Of a stretch of DNA of 64,000 nt, positions 1 through 8,911 are shown piece after piece. Each line of letters begins with the position of its first letter. The stretch's first letter is position 1. The translations under genes were made by a program, and so were the position numbers. The notes beneath the pieces are model-generated. The model was not told where the DNA came from. It made no database searches and was given only the letters and a program-made list of their open reading frames with translations. This stretch comes from Paraburkholderia phenoliruptrix (GTDB taxonomy: Bacteria > Pseudomonadota > Gammaproteobacteria > Burkholderiales > Burkholderiaceae): contig NZ_JAEUAV010000005.1 in NCBI RefSeq assembly GCF_019511605.1, positions 62,001 to 126,000 on the forward strand, read 5' to 3'.

Positions 1-479
1 GTGCCGTCCGCGGCAATGGTCTGCCCGTACGGATCGGCCTGACCCGGCAGCGCAGCCGTGTACGGCTGCTGCAACGCGCCCGCGATGGTCTGCGTGCTGG
101 TGCCGCCCGCCGACAGCGTGCTGCCCTGCGGCGTGGTCAGTTCAGGGTGATCCCACACGGTAATGCCGAGAATGTCCTGCGGCGAGAGCCGGTAGACGTA
201 TTGCGACGGATCGGCGAACGCCGAGGTGGGAAGCGGACGCGGCGGCATGTTCGCCTCGGCCTGAGCCTGGGCGGCGACCACGCTTGCGTCGATCACGTGG
301 ACCGGATAAGTCTCGGCGGCCTGGCTCTGGTGCTGGCCGTCGTCTTTCAGGCGCGACGTATCGAGGTAATTGCCCGGTGCGGTTGCGCAGGCCGACAGAA
401 AGGACGTCAGCAAAAGCGTGGCGGCAAGCTGCGCGCGCACGCGTGTGAAGGAGTGTGTAGCGAGTGTTTTCGTCAGCAT
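1..479 (-). CDS. bceE: Polysaccharide export outer-membrane lipoprotein (OPX/Wza family), 3' end outside window
   Basis: Only the N-terminal 159 codons lie in the window; the gene runs off the left edge. Translation from the ATG at 479 gives a signal peptide ending in the lipobox LSAC (Cys31), so a lipoprotein is expected. A polysaccharide-export domain then starts around residue 95 with YRLSPQDILGITVWDHPEL. OPX proteins form the outer-membrane channel for capsule or exopolysaccharide. The start codon overlaps the stop of the upstream phosphatase gene by 7 bases (ATGCTGA), which suggests translational coupling. The order UDP-glucose dehydrogenase, low-molecular-weight tyrosine phosphatase, OPX matches bceC-bceD-bceE of the Burkholderia cepacian cluster. 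Family assignment is firm; the symbol rests on gene order. Confidence 0.85.
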   Translation of the reverse strand, partial: MLTKTLATHSFTRVRAQLAATLLLTSFLSACATAPGNYLDTSRLKDDGQHQSQAAETYPVHVIDASVVAAQAQAEANMPPRPLPTSAFADPSQYVYRLSPQDILGITVWDHPELTTPQGSTLSAGGTSTQTIAGALQQPYTAALPGQADPYGQTIAADG

Positions 480-913
480 ATTTTTTTCAGCCATCCCATG
501 ACCAGATGTTCGATGAGCACGAGACTCTCCCGATAAGCGGATTCCTCGCCGCCGTGCGGGTCGGCGACGTCGCAGACGTCTTCCCACTTGCCCAGCGGAA
601 AAACCTTGCCGCGCGAAGCCGGATCGAGCGCTTCGACCTCGCTCACCTGCGCGCGCTCGCTCACGAGCACGAGATCCGCGGACCGCACGAGCTGCCGGTC
701 CAGACGCCGCGAGTGATGCGGACCCGAGGCGACGCCGCGCTCGGCGAGCAGGCGCCGCATGAGCGGGTCCATGCGCTGGCCGTTCATCGCACGAATGCCT
801 GCCGAATGGAACGCGATGGACGACGCCGCTGCGTGACGCGCCTTGAACAGCATTTCGGCGGCGGGCGAACGGCACACGTTGGCGTGGCAGACGATCAGAA
901 CGTTGGCGAACAT
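473..913 (-). CDS. bceD: Low-molecular-weight protein-tyrosine phosphatase
   Basis: The 146-residue product is the normal size for this family. It carries the P-loop CX5R at residues 9-15 (CHANVCRS) and a late Asp-Pro (residues 118-119) that supplies the general acid. In polysaccharide clusters this enzyme dephosphorylates the tyrosine autokinase (Wzc/BceF type) that controls polymerisation and export. The ATG at 913 is preferred over upstream frame extensions because GGGAG sits just ahead of it and the motif falls at the expected distance from the N-terminus. A 226-base gap with an 11-bp tandem repeat separates it from the dehydrogenase gene upstream, while bceE follows with an overlap. Confidence 0.88.
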   Translation of the reverse strand: MFANVLIVCHANVCRSPAAEMLFKARHAAASSIAFHSAGIRAMNGQRMDPLMRRLLAERGVASGPHHSRRLDRQLVRSADLVLVSERAQVSEVEALDPASRGKVFPLGKWEDVCDVADPHGGEESAYRESLVLIEHLVMGWLKKIC

Positions 914-1055
914 GGCGGGCTCCCGGTGTGGCTCCTTGTTAGGCGCGGCGCTTTCGTGCGCGCGCGCTTGCAGGTACGGTTCAGTCGACATTGGGCGTCC
1001 ACCCCGGCCCTGGTCCTGACAACGAACTCGCAGGCGTGCCTGAGAGCGGACCCGA

Positions 1056-1099
1056 AAGGCGACATGAAGGCGACATGAAGGCGACATGAAGGCGGCATG
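1056..1099. repeat. 11-bp tandem repeat, four copies
   Basis: Four consecutive 11-bp units, AAGGCGACATG three times and AAGGCGGCATG once, lie in the spacer between bceC and bceD. The period is not a multiple of three, so it is not a coding repeat. Each unit contains CATG, so the transcript would carry several evenly spaced AUG-like or CAUG elements upstream of bceD. Confidence 0.9.
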
Positions 1100-1139
1100 A
1101 AAGCGCATCTGCAAGCGGCGCGCGCAGCAACCTGGCAGC

Positions 1140-2588
1140 TCAGTGGCCTGCCTGGGCCGCAGCGAGCGCAGCGGGCTCGATGACCGGCACGCCGTTTGTG
1201 CCGACTCTGGCGGGCGCATTGCGCAGCGCATGCTGCCGCCCGATCGCGTGATATTCGATGCCGAGTTCGAGCAATGCATCAGGCTCGTACAGGTTGCGGC
1301 CGTCGAAAATGAGCGGCGTTTTCAGCATGGTTTTCAGCGCGGCGAAGTCCGGGCTCTTGAAGACTTTCCACTCGGTCAGGATCACGAGCGCGTCGGCGCC
1401 CTCGGCTGCTTCCATCTCTTCGTTCACGAACTGAAGCCGCGCGTGCTGCTGCGGCACCTCTTTGAGGTCGAGCGCGAATACGCGCTTCGATTCGTCTATC
1501 GCGACCGGGTCGTATGCCTTCACGCGCGCACCACGGCGCAGCAGTTCCGCGATCAGCGGGCGGCTGGGCGCTTCGCGCATGTCGTCGGTATTCGGCTTGA
1601 ATGCGAGACCCCACACGGCGAACGTGCGATCCGACAGATCTTCGCCAAGACGCGCGACGATCTTCTGCCCGAGCACCTTCTTCTGCGTGTCGTTCACCGC
1701 TTCCACGGCCTCCAGAATGCGCAGGTTCGCGTTGTGATCGGCGGCCGTGCGGATCAGCGCCTGCACGTCTTTGGGGAAGCACGAACCGCCGTAGCCGCAG
1801 CCCGCATACAGGAAGTCGTAACCGATGCGCGGGTCCGAACCGATGCCGCGGCGCACCGCCTCGATGTCCGCACCGACGCGATCGGCGAGGTTCGCAAGCT
1901 CGTTCATGTACGAGATGCGCGTGGCGAGCATGGCGTTCGCCGCGTATTTGGTGAACTCCGCCGAGCGCACGTCCATGTACAGCGTGCGTTCGCGGTTGCG
2001 ATTGAACGGCGCGTAGAGACGCTTCATCAACTCGCGCGCCTTTTCGCCGGGCACGTCGTCATCGCAGCCGAGCACGATGCGGTCGGGTCGCGTGAAATCT
2101 TCCACCGCGGCGCCTTCCTTTAGGAACTCGGGGTTCGAGACGACCGAGAACATGTGATTCAGGTTGCGCGCCTGAAGCTCCTGCGCGATCACTTCACGCA
2201 CGCGCGAAGCCGTGCCGACCGGCACCGTCGACTTGTCGACGATCACCTTGAAGCCCGTCATATGGCGGCCGATGTTGCGCGCCGCGGCGAGCACGTATTG
2301 CAGATCCGCCGAGCCGTCTTCGTCCGAGGGCGTGCCCACCGCGATGAACTGGATGTCGCCGTGCGCGACCGCCGCTTGCACGTCGGTGGAAAAGGTCAGG
2401 CGCCCGGCCTTGCGGTTGCGCGCAATGATCTCCTGCAGACCCGGTTCATGAATCGGCACACCGCCGCCGTTGAGCACGTCGATCTTGCGCCGATCGACAT
2501 CGAGACAGAACACGTCGTGGCCGATGTCGGCCAGACAGGCGCCCGTCACGAGGCCCACGTAGCCACTACCGATGATCGTCAGGTTCAT
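1140..2588 (-). CDS. bceC: UDP-glucose 6-dehydrogenase
   Basis: This enzyme oxidises UDP-glucose to UDP-glucuronate with NAD, supplying the acidic sugar of the exopolysaccharide. The 482-residue protein begins with the Rossmann motif [10 protein letters not shown] (residues 7-16). It has NPEFLKEG at 152-159 and the catalytic cysteine Cys270 in GGSCFPKD, followed by the C-terminal UDP-binding domain. The length is slightly above the usual 440-470 because of a tail rich in Ala and Gly. The gene starts 31 bases after the stop of the phosphotransferase gene, so the two are probably co-transcribed. Genomes of this group often carry more than one ugd paralogue; placement here ties this copy to the bce cluster. 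Confidence 0.93.
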   Translation of the reverse strand: MNLTIIGSGYVGLVTGACLADIGHDVFCLDVDRRKIDVLNGGGVPIHEPGLQEIIARNRKAGRLTFSTDVQAAVAHGDIQFIAVGTPSDEDGSADLQYVLAAARNIGRHMTGFKVIVDKSTVPVGTASRVREVIAQELQARNLNHMFSVVSNPEFLKEGAAVEDFTRPDRIVLGCDDDVPGEKARELMKRLYAPFNRNRERTLYMDVRSAEFTKYAANAMLATRISYMNELANLADRVGADIEAVRRGIGSDPRIGYDFLYAGCGYGGSCFPKDVQALIRTAADHNANLRILEAVEAVNDTQKKVLGQKIVARLGEDLSDRTFAVWGLAFKPNTDDMREAPSRPLIAELLRRGARVKAYDPVAIDESKRVFALDLKEVPQQHARLQFVNEEMEAAEGADALVILTEWKVFKSPDFAALKTMLKTPLIFDGRNLYEPDALLELGIEYHAIGRQHALRNAPARVGTNGVPVIEPAALAAAQAGH

Positions 2589-2619
2589 GTATTACCTCGC
2601 AGGAAATTTGAGTGGGTGT

Positions 2620-4017
2620 TCAATATGCATTGCTGCCGACAAAGCCCTTCCACAGCGTCAGCACGACGATCTTGATGTCGAGCCAGAAGGTCCAGTGCTG
2701 CATGTAGTACAGGTCGAGCTTCACGCGGCCCATCATTTTCTCGATGCGGTCGGTCTCGCCGCGGTAGCCGTTGATCTGCGCCCAGCCGGTAATGCCCGGC
2801 TTGATCCGGTAGCGATGCATGTAGCCTTTCACCAGATCCTTGTAGATGTCGTCGTGTTCCAGTGCATGCGGGCGCGGCCCCACCACCGACATCTCGCCGC
2901 GCAGCACGTTGATGAATTGCGGCAACTCGTCGAGGCTCGTGCGCCGCAGGAAAGCGCCCACCGCGGTAATGCGCGGATCGCGGCGCGTGGCCTGGGTAAC
3001 CTTGCCGGCCTCTTCCTTGTGCACCCGCATCGAGCGGAACTTGTAGATCTCGAACTCGTGTCCGTCGATACCCTTGCGTTTCTGGCGGAAGAACACGGGA
3101 CCTGGCGAACTCAGCTTGACGAGCACCGCGATCACCAGCATGACCGGCGCGAGCGCGGTCAGCGCGGCAAGCGCGAAGAGCCGGTCGAAAATGCGCTTGG
3201 GCAGCACGCGCAAATCGGTGATCGGCGAGGCGGCCAGGTTGATCGCCGGCACGCCGAGCAGTTCCACCATCGGCTGATTGAAAAGCGTGAGACTGCGTAC
3301 ATCCGGAATGAAGCGGATATTCACGAAGTCGTTGCGCAGATCCATCACAATGCGATGTATTTCCTTTTCCTTCGAAATCGGCAGCGCGAGCCACAACTCG
3401 CGAATCGCGCGCTGGCGCACGAGCTGGATCATGCGTTGATAGTCGCGCTCGACCGGCACGCCTTCTATCGCGTCGAGCGCGTCCGGGTCTTCGTAGTGGT
3501 TGATCGTGCCGTCCTCGTCGAATACGACGACGGGGCTAAAGCCCGCTTCGGGACGGCTGCGCATCTGCTGGATCAGAAAACGTCCATACGGCGCGCCGCC
3601 GACAATGGCCACTGCGCGCTGATTAAAGCCCTCGCGGCGCAGCCCGCGCAGAATGGAGTAGACGATCACCTTGGTCACGACCAGCAGCACGATAGTGGCA
3701 ACCGCCCAATAGACGAGCCACAGCCGCGACAGGCTGTCGGCGCGATGCAGGCTGAAGCTGATCAGCACGCCGGTGACCTCGACCATGATCCAGCCGCCCG
3801 CGACTCGGCACAGCAGGTCGTAGAGCGGCTTGCCGCGCCACGACTGATAAATGCCGAGCGCGGGAAAGAACACGACCACGAGCAGCACGTCGAAGGCCAG
3901 CGACACGCTTTGCATATCGTCCAGCCACATCGTCTTGCCGCTGTGCACGGCCGCCGCAATGGCGGCGCCGAGCGCGACCATCGCGATGTCGATCAGTCTC
4001 GATAGAACGCTCAGCAT
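2620..4017 (-). CDS. bceB: Undecaprenyl-phosphate glucose phosphotransferase (WcaJ/PssY type)
   Basis: Polyisoprenyl-phosphate hexose-1-phosphate transferase that starts repeat-unit assembly by putting a sugar phosphate on the lipid carrier at the inner membrane. The 465-residue protein has four predicted N-terminal membrane spans (about residues 8-25, 40-57, 73-92 and 101-121), a soluble CoA-binding-like middle domain, and a further hydrophobic segment at 276-302. The bacterial sugar-transferase domain then follows with [25 protein letters not shown] and VGPRP. AGGGG sits 7-8 bases before the ATG at 4017. It is the first gene of the minus-strand bce run and faces bceA across a 669-base spacer. 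Confidence 0.92.
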   Translation of the reverse strand: MLSVLSRLIDIAMVALGAAIAAAVHSGKTMWLDDMQSVSLAFDVLLVVVFFPALGIYQSWRGKPLYDLLCRVAGGWIMVEVTGVLISFSLHRADSLSRLWLVYWAVATIVLLVVTKVIVYSILRGLRREGFNQRAVAIVGGAPYGRFLIQQMRSRPEAGFSPVVVFDEDGTINHYEDPDALDAIEGVPVERDYQRMIQLVRQRAIRELWLALPISKEKEIHRIVMDLRNDFVNIRFIPDVRSLTLFNQPMVELLGVPAINLAASPITDLRVLPKRIFDRLFALAALTALAPVMLVIAVLVKLSSPGPVFFRQKRKGIDGHEFEIYKFRSMRVHKEEAGKVTQATRRDPRITAVGAFLRRTSLDELPQFINVLRGEMSVVGPRPHALEHDDIYKDLVKGYMHRYRIKPGITGWAQINGYRGETDRIEKMMGRVKLDLYYMQHWTFWLDIKIVVLTLWKGFVGSNAY

Positions 4018-4143
4018 GCGCTGCCCCTCAGTTCGTCAGTCAAGTGCCATCCCGTTGGTTAGGCGGCTGCCCGCTCGGTTGCTGTTCAAAAGAAGGCTCG
4101 CTCCCGCTCCGGCTGCGGCGCACGCAACGCCGGTAGCCGCGTC

Positions 4144-4157
4144 GGCAATTAATTGCC
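4144..4157. promoter_or_regulatory. 14-bp perfect palindrome GGCAATTAATTGCC
   Basis: The sequence is its own reverse complement and lies 127 bases upstream of the bceB start in the divergent control region. A second AATT-rich palindrome is centred 39 bp away. Function as an operator is inference from symmetry and position. Confidence 0.4.
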
Positions 4158-4183
4158 CGACGCGCAACCGATCAAAGCCGTGC

Positions 4184-4195
4184 CAATTGCAATTG
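4184..4195. promoter_or_regulatory. 12-bp perfect palindrome CAATTGCAATTG
   Basis: A perfect palindrome that shares the CAATT/AATTG half-site with the palindrome at 4144-4157, with centres about 39 bp apart. Together they could be two sites for one dimeric regulator of bceB or bceA. Confidence 0.35.
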
Positions 4196-4686
4196 CGCTT
4201 TCCGCCTTGCTGAACCGGTTGCTCGGCCGCCCGCGAAAAACGTGTCTCGGAATGAGTGAATGTCCTTCTACAGGCATCAATAAAGCGTTATTAAAATTCG
4301 CGCCGCAAGGACGCAAAAATCTCAAAATGTATCGGTCAAATGTGCCGATTTTTTTAACAATTTTGTGCGGCATTTGTTACCGGAAACGCCATCAAGCTGC
4401 TGCTTTTTAAGCGGATTTGCCGTAATTCGCGGGCCTGAGGGGCAGATTCGGGCGCGTGTCCCGGCGGGTTGTCAGTGTGCGTGGCTGCTTACAGGTGCGA
4501 GTAAAAAAAATTGGCGATTCTTTTTCGCCGTAATTTTTTGCTTTTAGAAATTCCCGGCGACATTTTTTGTTCATCCGGCCACTGTCTTTATCGCGCGCCT
4601 TATATAGTTTTCATTTAACGCGCTTTTATTGAATTCGAGGTTCATGATAAAACTCGACGCATTCAACCAGTCCCGAGGAGTTCATC

Positions 4687-6252
4687 ATGACAGCTCCGGT
4701 TACGGCCACGTCCGCCGACACCCGGCCCACAGAAGCGCTCAGCGCGCACGTCAAACTGAAGGTGCATCCCGTGATCCTGGCGGGCGGCTCCGGCACGAGG
4801 TTGTGGCCGATGTCGCGCGAACAGCACCCCAAACAACTGATCGGTCTGCTAGGCGAAGAGTCGCTGCTGCAATCCACCACGCGTCGTCTCGACGGGCTCG
4901 AAGCCGGCTATCCGCTCACCGGCAAACTCGTCGTGGTGGCGAACGAGGAACAGCGCTTTACGACCGCCGAGCAGTTGCGCACCATCGGCAAGCCCACGCG
5001 CCTGATTCTCGAACCGGTGGGTCGCGATACCGCGCCAGCGCTGACCGTGGCCGCGCTGTCGGTCGCCGCGCAGGACGAGGACGGCATCATGGTGATCATG
5101 CCCGCGGACCACGCGGTGACCGACACCGAAGGGTTCCATGCGGCAGTGGCCGCTGGCGTGCAGCATGCGGCGGCCGGCCAGATCGTCACGATGGGCATTG
5201 TGCCGACGCGCGCCGAAACGGGCTACGGTTACATCCGGATCGGCGCGGCCATTGCAACGCCTGGTAATCCTGACGAAGCACAGGCTGCGGATCATGCGGC
5301 AAGCGCTGCCGCGCTCGCTGCGCACAAGCTGGACCGCTTTGTCGAAAAACCACATCTCGAGCTGGCGCAACGCTATGTCGAATCGGGCGAATACTGGTGG
5401 AACAGCGGCATTTTCATCATGCGTGCGTCGACGTGGCTCAAGGCGATCCGTCACTTCCAGCCGGCCATCTATGAAGCATGCGAAGCGGCCCACGCGGGCG
5501 GCAAGGCAGACGGCGACTTTTTCCGCCTGCAGCGCGACGCATTCGGCGCGTCGCCTTCCAATTCGATCGACTACGCGGTAATGGAGCAGCTCGGCCACGA
5601 TCAGAGCGTCGCAGCGGGCGTCGTCGTGCCCTTGCAGGCGGGCTGGTCGGACGTGGGCTCGTGGGACGCGATCTGGGACATCTCCGACAAAGACGCGGAC
5701 GGCAACGTGGGGCGGGGGCGCGTGATGTTCGAAGGAGCCTCCTCCACCTTCGCGCATTCCGAAGGACGCCTGATTGCCTGCGTGGGCACCCAGGACCTGG
5801 TGGTGGTCGAAACGGCCGACGCGATTCTCGTCGCGGACAAATCGCGCGTGCAGGACGTCAAGAAGATCGTGGGCCGCATCCGCAGCGAAGGCGGCCTCGA
5901 AGCGGCCAACCATCGAAAGGTGCATCGCCCTTGGGGGAACTACGATTCCGTCGACACGGGCGAGCGTTTTCAGGTGAAGCGCATTGTCGTCAAACCGGGC
6001 GCACGCCTCTCGCTGCAAATGCATCATCACCGCGCCGAACATTGGATCGTCGTGCGCGGCACCGCACTCGTCACGCGAGGTGAAGAGCGCTTTATCGTCT
6101 CCGAAAACGAATCCGCTTATATCCCGCTCGGTGTCACGCATCGTCTAGAGAACCCCGGCAAGATGCCGCTCGAAATGATCGAGGTGCAATCCGGTTCGTA
6201 TCTCGGCGAAGACGATATCGTGCGCTTCGACGACACTTATGGGCGCCAGTAG
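4687..6252 (+). CDS. bceA: Bifunctional mannose-1-phosphate guanylyltransferase / mannose-6-phosphate isomerase
   Basis: Type II PMI/GMP enzyme (ManC/AlgA family) that makes GDP-mannose for the exopolysaccharide. The 521-residue protein has the nucleotidyltransferase signature LAGGSGTRLWPMSRE at residues 31-45 and FVEKP mid-protein. From about residue 412 it has a C-terminal cupin isomerase domain containing RPWGNY, QMHHHRAEHW and the closing FDDTYGR. A strong GAGGAG precedes the ATG. The N-terminus carries about 25 extra residues before the first strand, which is common in Burkholderia homologues. It is transcribed away from bceB-E, whereas the downstream neighbour is an opposing, unrelated gene. 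Confidence 0.93.
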   Translation: MTAPVTATSADTRPTEALSAHVKLKVHPVILAGGSGTRLWPMSREQHPKQLIGLLGEESLLQSTTRRLDGLEAGYPLTGKLVVVANEEQRFTTAEQLRTIGKPTRLILEPVGRDTAPALTVAALSVAAQDEDGIMVIMPADHAVTDTEGFHAAVAAGVQHAAAGQIVTMGIVPTRAETGYGYIRIGAAIATPGNPDEAQAADHAASAAALAAHKLDRFVEKPHLELAQRYVESGEYWWNSGIFIMRASTWLKAIRHFQPAIYEACEAAHAGGKADGDFFRLQRDAFGASPSNSIDYAVMEQLGHDQSVAAGVVVPLQAGWSDVGSWDAIWDISDKDADGNVGRGRVMFEGASSTFAHSEGRLIACVGTQDLVVVETADAILVADKSRVQDVKKIVGRIRSEGGLEAANHRKVHRPWGNYDSVDTGERFQVKRIVVKPGARLSLQMHHHRAEHWIVVRGTALVTRGEERFIVSENESAYIPLGVTHRLENPGKMPLEMIEVQSGSYLGEDDIVRFDDTYGRQ

Positions 6253-6399
6253 CGGGTGCCAGTAACGTACACCGGTAAGTACCGCCGCTTGCGTCCTGAA
6301 TCTGCTACGTCAGGTCGCTTGCAGGAATAGCGTTGTACTACAGCGAATGAAGCGGGAACCTGCGGCGGTTGCTCCGACAGCCGCGGGGTTACTGCGCGC

Positions 6400-7965
6400 T
6401 CATCCCGCGTGGGAGATGAGTTCTGTGTGCGACGGATAACGCTCTGCCTTGTCGCGTTCGGTTGCTGCAAGGGCTGCTGCTGCGTTGGCTGCGTTGGCCG
6501 CATTGACTATCGTCGCGGCAGCGGCCGGGCTGCTTGCTGCGTTCAGGTTCACTGCGCCCGTCAACGTCCCCGTCAACGTGCCGGTGAGTGCGCCAACGGG
6601 CGGCTCGCCCGTGTAACGACGCAGCGGGCCGCGAAACGCATTCAACGAACCATGCAACGGCGCGCCGTGATGCACGGCAACCTGCTCCGCCACATGACGC
6701 ATGCCCGACATGTAACCGGCCTGCGGCGCGGCATAGGCCGCGTGAGCCGTCGATGCGGCCGATGCGCTCAGTGCACCCGGTGCAGCCGGCGCGGACCGGT
6801 GCAGCGGTACATGCATCGACATGGCGGGCGACTGCGGTGTGCGCAAGGGCAGCGCCGCCTCTGCAGTTTGCGTTGCCTGAACTGCTCGCGCGGCCGCCTG
6901 CGTCGCGCACTCGCGGTCGATCCACTGCGCTGCCCACTCGAACGCATAGTGCTCGGCGGAATCCGCGTCGGCGAAGCGCGGACCGACGAGACCGGAGCGC
7001 TCGACGCGCTTGCCGTCTTTCATGATTTCCGCCCATGCGCGATACATCGCATTGGGCACGCGCTCCGCGGCTACGTAGATCAGATAGCCATGACGTTCGG
7101 CCACCTGGCGGCCGCGCGGTGCGAGGCTTGACGACAGCGGGCTGCGCTGCAGCGCGTGTCCCGAGATTCCGCGCGCCGATGCAATGGCCGAGTCCAAGCC
7201 CTGCATGGCGGCACCGACTGCGCCCGCTTCGTTCATCGCGCGCAGGTCGGCGCGCAGCGGCGGGCGCGGTGCGTAAGCAACGGACGGCGTCGGCAAAGCC
7301 GGTGCGCGCGGCACGGGCGCATGCGCTGCATGGGTGAGATGGGCTGCGTGCGCAGACCGTTCGGCCGGGGCATCTTGCGTGGCTTGCGTGGCTTGCGTGG
7401 CTTGCGTGGCTTGCGTAGCTTGTCCCGCCGCGGACGCGCCATGGTCGAAGCCCGCCAGTTGACGCGTGATGTCCGCGATTGGATCAGCCGAGCGCCACGC
7501 CCGCAGCTGGGACGCCTGAGCCGGGTGCAGCGCGTTGGACGCGTTGCCGCCCGTGCCGGGCGCCTGCCATGATTCTGGGCTCTTCCACGATACGCCGCGC
7601 GGACTCTCGTCCCGCGCGCTGGGTGCTTGCGCAGCCGGCGTAGCGGGTTTGGCCGCGACGGGCGGCACCGGTTGAGGCACATACGCGAACTTGCGTCCGG
7701 TCTTGGACAGAAGCCGGACCATTTCGAGCAGCGTACCGTTCAGTTGCCATTCTTCGAAACGGCGCCGGCACGTGGGACCCGACGGATAGCGGCCCGGCAG
7801 CTTCGACCAGGGCTCGCCGGTAGTCAGGATCCACAACACCGCATTGGCCACCACACGTGGGTCGGCGCGGGGCCGCCCGCGTCGGTTCAGACGGACGGCC
7901 GGCTCATCGGAGACAAGCGCTGCCAGCAGCGCCCATTCGTCATTGCTTAGCTCATCGAAAAACAT
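6400..7965 (-). CDS. IS5/IS402-type transposase N-terminal domain fused to low-complexity and unknown region
   Basis: Residues 1-90 match the N-terminal domain of IS5-family (IS402-like) transposases: ELSNDEWALL, GRPRADPRVV, LWILTTGEPWSKLP and RFEEWQ. The DDE catalytic domain that should follow is absent. Instead there is an Ala/Pro/Thr-rich linker with five ATQ-type repeats, then a compact region near residues 285-350 (ERHGYLIYVAAE, MYRAWAEIMKDGK, AEHYAFEWAAQWID). A second low-complexity tail follows with GTLT and NAA repeats. The ATG at 7965 has GGAG seven bases upstream; an alternative GTG at 8028 adds 21 residues with a poorer site. No terminal inverted repeats were seen. I infer a domesticated DNA-binding protein, possibly a regulator. 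Its function is unknown. Confidence 0.72.
   Translation of the reverse strand: MFFDELSNDEWALLAALVSDEPAVRLNRRGRPRADPRVVANAVLWILTTGEPWSKLPGRYPSGPTCRRRFEEWQLNGTLLEMVRLLSKTGRKFAYVPQPVPPVAAKPATPAAQAPSARDESPRGVSWKSPESWQAPGTGGNASNALHPAQASQLRAWRSADPIADITRQLAGFDHGASAAGQATQATQATQATQATQDAPAERSAHAAHLTHAAHAPVPRAPALPTPSVAYAPRPPLRADLRAMNEAGAVGAAMQGLDSAIASARGISGHALQRSPLSSSLAPRGRQVAERHGYLIYVAAERVPNAMYRAWAEIMKDGKRVERSGLVGPRFADADSAEHYAFEWAAQWIDRECATQAAARAVQATQTAEAALPLRTPQSPAMSMHVPLHRSAPAAPGALSASAASTAHAAYAAPQAGYMSGMRHVAEQVAVHHGAPLHGSLNAFRGPLRRYTGEPPVGALTGTLTGTLTGAVNLNAASSPAAAATIVNAANAANAAAALAATERDKAERYPSHTELISHAG
7372..7425. repeat. In-frame 9-bp tandem repeat inside the transposase-derived gene
   Basis: Four perfect copies of GGCTTGCGT are flanked by two variant copies on the plus strand. 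On the coding strand they encode repeated Ala-Thr-Gln. Because the unit is a multiple of three, copy-number change would lengthen or shorten the linker without breaking the frame. Confidence 0.85.
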
Positions 7966-8614
7966 GGATTTTCTCCACGCAGCCTGGCCGGGCCGCGGCT
8001 TTGGGCGGACCACGGATTCAGCCTTCACGATCCGTGTGTCGCCCTCGGTTGCACAAATATGTCTTGTACGTTCTGTTGGCTGGTCACCGCCGCCCTGAGT
8101 CAGTGCGGTTTATCCCTATTGCGAAGCACAAAACGTGGTCTCACTCGTGCATGGGAGAATTGTGCACGAAGCATACCATCCCCAGGGTTTGCGTGAATAT
8201 CGTTGAGACAAGTGTTACGGATAGAAACAAACTTGTGCTTTTCACTCCGTTAATTCACGTCATGCCGTAACGGAAATGCTTCCTGCGATAGCGCTGAAAT
8301 TGTTATTGCATGCCGTAAGAGCCGGCAAATGGAGCGGCAAAAGCGCTGTGAATGTGCGCGTTGAATCGCGAGAAGCCGCACGGCAAAGGGCGCCGTGTCG
8401 CCTGAGCGGATTCGACAGCGGCCCTGGGCGATGATTCGGCCCGTTGCACGTCTGCGCGTCCTCGCGGTTTCGTTGCGCGCGCATCGAGTCGAGGGTGCCC
8501 AGGCACGATGACATGACTGTGGCAATGAGCAGCCGCGTCGTGCGCGCGTGACGCGGCTCGCGTCGAGTCGCGCGCCGGCTTTTGCCCGCTTTGCAGCGGG
8601 CCTCGCTGGAGTTC
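7966..8614. other. Gene-free spacer, partly AT-rich
   Basis: No convincing gene was found; the open frames here are Arg/Ala-rich antisense-type frames. The part from 8,090 to 8,330 is AT-richer than its surroundings and probably holds the promoter of the transposase-derived gene. It includes a direct repeat of CATGCCGTAA at 8261-8270 and 8309-8318, 48 bp apart. From 8,330 to 8,614 nothing distinctive was seen. Confidence 0.5.
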
Positions 8615-8911
8615 TTATCGGATTGGAGTGGTCGCGCCTTCGCCCACCACCGTGGTCCATTCGCGCACGCGCCAGCGCGCGACAAGCCCTGCCCGCACAT
8701 AAGGATCGGCTTGCGCAAAGGCTTGCGCAGCCTGAGGAGTGTCGCCCTTGAAGAGCAGCACAGCCGTATCCACCGGATCGGTCAATGCGCCGGCAAGCAT
8801 CAGTTCGCCGCGCTCCACTGCCGCCCAGGCGAGCTTCAGATGCGCGTCGCGATACTCGCCGCGCCGTTCCAGATAGTCCGGCACGAGGTCATAGGTCAAT
8901 AGATAATGCAT
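8615..8911 (-). CDS. YciI family protein
   Basis: A 98-residue protein with the YciI layout: MHYLLTYDLVPDYLERR at the N-terminus, the central ERGELMLAGAL segment with a following DP (residues 45-47), and DPYVRAGLVARWRVREW near the end. YciI is a small ferredoxin-like fold related to muconolactone isomerases. Most members have no assigned reaction, although a conserved His-Asp pair suggests enzymatic activity. AGGAGGAC lies ahead of the ATG, supporting the start. It stands alone, with spacers of several hundred bases on both sides. Confidence 0.85.
   Translation of the reverse strand: MHYLLTYDLVPDYLERRGEYRDAHLKLAWAAVERGELMLAGALTDPVDTAVLLFKGDTPQAAQAFAQADPYVRAGLVARWRVREWTTVVGEGATTPIR

Larger units (their letters stand above)
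4018..4686. promoter_or_regulatory. Long divergent control region between bceB and bceA
   Basis: No credible gene is present. From about 4,280 to 4,630 the sequence is strikingly AT-rich for this genome, with runs of T and A, and must hold the promoters for both directions. A TATATAG stretch at 4601-4607 is a possible -10 for bceA, but no good -35 was found. Two palindromes lie on the bceB side and are listed separately. An AT-rich tract in a GC-rich genome is also a typical H-NS-like (BprA/Bv3F) binding target, which is inference. Confidence 0.55.

Noticed and set aside
1056..1099. CRISPR array or other spaced repeats at the tandem repeats of the window
   Set aside because: All arrays (1056, 7372, 11471, 24598, 27741, 42219) are contiguous with 9-18 bp units and no unique spacers; no cas genes are present.
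2572..4005. Plus-strand open frame of 477 codons opposite bceB
   Set aside because: His/Arg/Gln-rich shadow, whereas bceB has complete membrane and sugar-transferase signatures.
6400..7965. A complete IS element of the IS5 family
   Set aside because: DDE domain, terminal inverted repeats and target duplications are all absent; only the N-terminal domain is present.
8260..8718. Minus-strand open frame of 152 codons near the YciI gene
   Set aside because: Arg/Ala-rich, overlaps the YciI coding sequence, no ribosome site and no recognisable motif.
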